Below, piece after piece: positions 6,356-9,263 of a DNA stretch of 9,263 nt. The notes under the pieces were generated by a model. The model searched no databases, was not told the origin of the DNA, and saw nothing but the letters and a program-made list of their open reading frames with translations. The stretch's first letter is position 1. The number at the start of each line of letters is the position of its first letter. Source of the stretch: CAZAPZ01 sp964487285 (GTDB taxonomy: Bacteria; Campylobacterota_A; Desulfurellia; JAADFJ01); assembly GCA_964487285.1 (NCBI GenBank), contig CAZAPZ010000063.1:1-9263 (forward strand), read 5' to 3'. The translations under genes were made by a program, and so were the position numbers.

Positions 6356-6364
6356 TGTTATAAT
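6356..6364 (+). promoter_or_regulatory. Extended -10 promoter element for torA
   Basis: TGTTATAAT contains a consensus TATAAT (6359-6364) preceded by the TGn extension. The -35 position at 6336-6341 reads TAGCAT, far from TTGACA, so the promoter probably relies on the extended -10 plus an activator. Transcription would begin near 6371, giving a leader of about 97 bases. Confidence 0.6.
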
Positions 6365-6425
6365 ATTAATAATATTAAATCTATATGAATTGTTGAAGCA
6401 TTATAATTAAGAGTAAATTAGGTAG

Positions 6426-6456
6426 ATTAATTAAAGAAACTAAATTCTTAATTAAT
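6426..6456 (+). repeat. Hairpin in torA leader abutting the ribosome binding site
   Basis: ATTAATTAA (6426-6434) pairs perfectly with TTAATTAAT (6448-6456). With A6435 bulged, GAA (6436-6438) pairs with TTC (6445-6447), giving a 12-bp stem and a 6-base loop. The stem ends on the base before AGGAGG. Being AU-rich it is weak, and could act as a thermal or protein-controlled translation gate, a 5' stabiliser, or a DNA-level operator. Confidence 0.5.
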
Positions 6457-6462
6457 AGGAGG
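6457..6462 (+). promoter_or_regulatory. Consensus Shine-Dalgarno site of torA
   Basis: A full AGGAGG with a 6-base spacer to the ATG at 6469 predicts strong translation. It is the best-spaced consensus site in the window and fixes the torA start just before the Tat signal. Confidence 0.9.
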
Positions 6463-6468
6463 TTTGAG

Positions 6469-8901
6469 ATGTTTGATAAGAAGAATGTATCGAGGCGTAC
6501 TTTTCTCAATGCCATGGCTGCAACAGGAGTTGCTGCATATGCGGCTCCAACTGTACTCGCAAAGGATATGTCGCCGAGTGGTCCGGTTTTAAATACGCAT
6601 AAAACAGCCACGGCAACGCATTGGGGATCAGTGGAAACAATTGTTAAGGGTGGAGAATTCATTAGGGTTAAACCTTTTAAAGATGAATATCCTATTCCTA
6701 TGATTCGGGCATTGGCAGATCGTGTGAATGCTCAAAATAGAGTAAAATACCCTATGGTTAGGGAAGGATACTTAAAATATGGATATAGAAGCAACAAGTC
6801 TAAGAGAGGCAGAGATAGATTTGTTAGAGTAAGTTGGGAAAAGGCGTTTGAACTTGTAGCAAAGGAGTTGCAGAGAGTTAAGGGTAAATATGGCAGCGCG
6901 GCAATATTTGCAGGCAGTGTAGATTGGCATAGTGTAGGAAAGTTGCACGCTTCGCCCACACTATTAAGAAGAATGCTAAATTTGTTTGGCGGATTTACGG
7001 ATGATACCGGAGATTTTAGTGTTCAAGCTGCTATGACCATACTACCGCATGTTACCGGAAATATAGAAGTTTATGATAGGCAAACCGCATGGCCAACAAT
7101 AATAGAGCATACTGATACTGTTATTCTTTGGGCTGCTGATTTACTTAAAAATAACCAAATAGGATGGGATCCTCCGGATCATTATGCATATAATGCAGTA
7201 AAACAACTTAAGAAAAAAGGTAAGAAAATTATTTCCATAGATCCTCGTCTTACAGATACAGCAGAATATCTGGGCGCAGACTGGATAAAAATAAGGCCTA
7301 ATACGGATGTTGCTATGATGCTTGCCATAGCCTACACATTATACAAAGAGAATTTATATGATAAGGTATTTTTAGATAAATATGCAGTTGGTTTTGATAA
7401 ATTTTTATCTTATGTACTTGGTAAGGCTGATGGTATTGAAAAAACTCCTGAATGGGCTGCTGAAATAACCGAGATAGATGCTGAAACCATAAAAAGTATT
7501 GCAAGGCAAATGGCAAAAGGCCGTACTATGATAATGAACGGATGGGCAACGCAAAGACAAGACCATGGCGAACAAGCACCTTGGATGGTTGTAACGCTTG
7601 CAGCTATGCTTGGACAAATCGGATTACCCGGCGGTGGATTTGGATTTAGCTATCATTACGCTTCAGGTGGATCGCCGGAAGCGAATTCTCCATCACTACC
7701 GGGAATTTCTGCCGGAGATAACCCTGTAAAAGTAGATATACCATTTGCGCATGCAGTGAGTGATTTATTGCTGCATCCTGGCAAAACTATTGATTTCAAT
7801 GGAGAGAAAATAAAATATCCACTGATAAAATTAGTATATTGGGCGGGTGGAAATCCAATGAGCCATCAAATGGATAGAAATAGAGAAATAGAGGCTTGGA
7901 GGCGACCGGATACTATTATAATAAATGAAATTTATTGGACATCTACGGCTAAATTTGCTGATATTGTTTTGCCTGTTACGACAACATTCGAGAGAAACGA
8001 TATAGAAGTGCTAAGTGAGTACACCAATAGATACATAGTGGCCATGAAAAAAACCATAAATCCGCTTTACGAAGCTAAAAGTGATTATGATATCTTTACA
8101 GGTATAGCAAAAAAACTTGGATTTGAAAAAAAGTTTACGGAGGAAAAGACGGATATAGATTGGATAAAACGTTTCTATTCTATATCTCAGAAACAGGCAA
8201 AAATAAAGAAACTGGCTATGCCTTCGTTTGAAGAATTTTGGGAGGAAGGTTATGTGGAATTTCCTATTCCTGAAAAGTCTAAAAAGTGGGTAAGATATAG
8301 TGATTTCAGAGAAAATCCCCTTAAAAACCCGTTAGGCACGCCATCTGGAAAAATAGAAATATACTCTAAAACAATAGAAAAGTTTAAATACAGCGATTGC
8401 CCTCCCCATCCTACTTGGATGGAGCCGATAGAATGGCTCGGCAGCAAAAAAGCTAAAAGATATCCATTGCATCTTTTATCTTCCCACTCAAAATTCAGAT
8501 TACATTCTCAACTCGATAATACCTGGTTGAGAAACCTGTATGAGGTAAATAAGAGAGAGCCTATGTGGATAAATCCAAGAGATGCAGAGCTATACGGTAT
8601 CAAGGAAAATGATACTGTTTTTGTGCATAACAGAAGAGGGAAACTGTTGGCAAGCGCCGTTATTACAGATAGAATACGAAAAGGAGTTATCCTGATACAT
8701 GAAGGTGCATGGTATGATCCGGATAAAACTGGAGAAGTGGGTGCTATGTGCAAGCATGGCAATGTAAATCTTCTTACTTTGGATAAAGGTACTTCAAAAT
8801 TGGGTCAAGGAAATATAGCCAACACAGCACTTGTCAAGGTAGAAAAATACATGAAGATACCTCCAAAAGTAACTGCTTTTGATATTCCTGTAGGAGGATA
8901 A
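6469..8901 (+). CDS. torA: Periplasmic trimethylamine-N-oxide reductase, molybdenum catalytic subunit
   Basis: TorA reduces TMAO to trimethylamine as the terminal step of an anaerobic respiratory chain, using a bis-MGD molybdenum cofactor in the periplasm. The 810-residue protein opens with a Tat signal (SRRTFLNAMAATGVAAYAA, residues 8-26) and probably is cut after TVLA near residue 31. No Cys-rich N-terminal iron-sulfur motif is present, as usual for the DMSO/TMAO/biotin sulfoxide reductase group. ATHWGS starts at 49, and the expected molybdenum ligand is Ser184 in GDFSVQAA. The tyrosine that marks DMSO reductases (Tyr114 in Rhodobacter, in SYGW) is Val151 here (SVDW), as expected for TMAO reductases. 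QRQDHGEQ, GQIGLPGGGFGF, TSTAKFADIVLP and GAWYDPDKTGE, and the ending KVTAF, closely follow E. coli TorA (848 residues). The next gene starts 7 bases on, with its ribosome site inside the torA end. Confidence 0.93.
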   Translation: MFDKKNVSRRTFLNAMAATGVAAYAAPTVLAKDMSPSGPVLNTHKTATATHWGSVETIVKGGEFIRVKPFKDEYPIPMIRALADRVNAQNRVKYPMVREGYLKYGYRSNKSKRGRDRFVRVSWEKAFELVAKELQRVKGKYGSAAIFAGSVDWHSVGKLHASPTLLRRMLNLFGGFTDDTGDFSVQAAMTILPHVTGNIEVYDRQTAWPTIIEHTDTVILWAADLLKNNQIGWDPPDHYAYNAVKQLKKKGKKIISIDPRLTDTAEYLGADWIKIRPNTDVAMMLAIAYTLYKENLYDKVFLDKYAVGFDKFLSYVLGKADGIEKTPEWAAEITEIDAETIKSIARQMAKGRTMIMNGWATQRQDHGEQAPWMVVTLAAMLGQIGLPGGGFGFSYHYASGGSPEANSPSLPGISAGDNPVKVDIPFAHAVSDLLLHPGKTIDFNGEKIKYPLIKLVYWAGGNPMSHQMDRNREIEAWRRPDTIIINEIYWTSTAKFADIVLPVTTTFERNDIEVLSEYTNRYIVAMKKTINPLYEAKSDYDIFTGIAKKLGFEKKFTEEKTDIDWIKRFYSISQKQAKIKKLAMPSFEEFWEEGYVEFPIPEKSKKWVRYSDFRENPLKNPLGTPSGKIEIYSKTIEKFKYSDCPPHPTWMEPIEWLGSKKAKRYPLHLLSSHSKFRLHSQLDNTWLRNLYEVNKREPMWINPRDAELYGIKENDTVFVHNRRGKLLASAVITDRIRKGVILIHEGAWYDPDKTGEVGAMCKHGNVNLLTLDKGTSKLGQGNIANTALVKVEKYMKIPPKVTAFDIPVGG
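8892..8897 (+). promoter_or_regulatory. Shine-Dalgarno of downstream SH3-like gene, inside torA end
   Basis: AGGAGG lies within the last torA codons, 11 bases before the ATG at 8909. The spacer is long, but the site is the only strong one and supports translational coupling with torA. Confidence 0.6.
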
Positions 8902-8908
8902 TTTTTTA

Positions 8909-9263
8909 ATGAGATTTTATAAAGTAATTTTATTTATTTTTTTTGTACTTATATTTTCTCAAGTATCGTACGCTAAAGAAGAGGATGTTTTTTACGCATC
9001 CTCTTCTACAAATATATTTTCTGATAATACTCATACAAAAGCTGTGGGTGATTTAGAAATAGGAGCGAAAATTTATGTCTTAAAAAAAAATCATGGATGG
9101 TATAAGGTTGATATAAAGGGCTGGCAGCAAAAAGGTTTATCTTCCATTATCTATGCTTTTAATGGTAAAAGAATTGTAAAGGCCGAACTAACATCAAACG
9201 GAGAGAAATTTATAACCATAGTAAAAAGTATTAAAGATGTAAATACGGGTTTGATATGGAAAG
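8909..9263 (+). CDS. Secreted SH3-like-domain protein downstream of torA (3' end outside window)
   Basis: The first 118 residues are visible. MRFYKVILFIFFVLIFSQVSYA is a Sec-type signal peptide, with cleavage likely after SYA at residue 22, so the mature protein is exported. Residues ~27-80 resemble a bacterial SH3-like fold: a short strand with a FYASSSTNIFSD start, then IGAKIYVLKKNHGWYKVDIKGWQQKG, the typical pattern in which a Gly-Trp strand follows a hydrophobic one. The rest (FITIVKSIKDVNTGLIWK) is not assigned. No CxxCH haem motif occurs in the visible part. Its place 7 bases behind torA implies a role in TMAO respiration, such as the domain preceding a c-type cytochrome that passes electrons to TorA, or an assembly factor. 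That role is inferred from position only. Confidence 0.7.
   Translation, partial: MRFYKVILFIFFVLIFSQVSYAKEEDVFYASSSTNIFSDNTHTKAVGDLEIGAKIYVLKKNHGWYKVDIKGWQQKGLSSIIYAFNGKRIVKAELTSNGEKFITIVKSIKDVNTGLIWK

Larger units (their letters stand above)
6125..6468. promoter_or_regulatory. Divergent control region between aldehyde dehydrogenase gene and torA
   Basis: This is a very AT-rich 344-base gap between divergent genes with no credible ORF. It holds candidate promoters for both directions and at least six symmetric or repeated elements, listed separately. From left to right these are two ACTWAGT boxes, a TTTACGTAAA palindrome, a leftward -35/-10 pair, an 8-bp stem, a 22-bp near-palindrome, a tandem 11-bp repeat, an extended -10 for torA, and a hairpin joined to the torA ribosome binding site. 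Confidence 0.8.

Noticed and set aside
6341..6356. Possible sigma-54 promoter upstream of torA
   Set aside because: TGGCAC matches the -24 element and the spacing is right, but the -12 element reads TTAAT and lacks the nearly invariant GC. The overlapping extended -10 is a better promoter.
6360..6380. AT-rich TAATATTA repeats after the torA -10 as an origin-like or binding element
   Set aside because: Low-complexity AT sequence with no DnaA boxes or other supporting signal.

Overview
The window comes from an AT-rich bacterium, probably Gram-negative and able to respire anaerobically. It has a Tat-exported molybdenum reductase, a secreted partner with a Sec-type signal peptide, and housekeeping proteins of ordinary bacterial type. 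The gene content would suit an anaerobic lineage such as Deferribacterota, Campylobacterota or the former Deltaproteobacteria. I cannot choose between these from sequence alone.

Positions 1-4812 (+ strand) are a tightly packed housekeeping block. It runs: 3' end of phosphoenolpyruvate synthase (ppsA), tRNA pseudouridine synthase (truA), a MogA-type molybdopterin adenylyltransferase with an unassigned ~100-residue N-terminal region, enolase (eno), a small DivIC/FtsB-like septum protein, and a divergent glutamyl-tRNA synthetase (gltX). Gaps are 19, -8, 10, -4 and 23 bases with no visible terminator, so one transcript is likely. PpsA and enolase are both enzymes of glycolysis/gluconeogenesis at the PEP node.

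Positions 4813-4870 separate gltX from a convergent gene and contain a strong Shine-Dalgarno sequence with no start codon behind it. Positions 4871-6124 (- strand) encode an atypical aldehyde dehydrogenase.

Positions 6125-6468 are a 344-base divergent control region that is unusually rich in symmetry. It holds two ACTWAGT boxes 22 bp apart, a TTTACGTAAA palindrome, an 8-bp hairpin, a 22-bp near-palindrome, a tandem 11-bp repeat beside an extended -10 promoter, and a hairpin abutting the ribosome binding site of the next gene.

Positions 6469-8901 (+) encode a Tat-exported TMAO reductase (TorA). It is followed after 7 bases by the start of a secreted SH3-like-domain protein that runs off the window and is a candidate redox partner or accessory factor. 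MogA acts late in molybdenum cofactor synthesis, so the mogA product could help supply the bis-MGD cofactor that TorA needs, although the two genes lie in different transcription units.

No RNA gene, CRISPR array, insertion sequence or transposase was seen. I do not see a wholly new system. The most interesting part is the torA control region, which looks like a multi-input switch.
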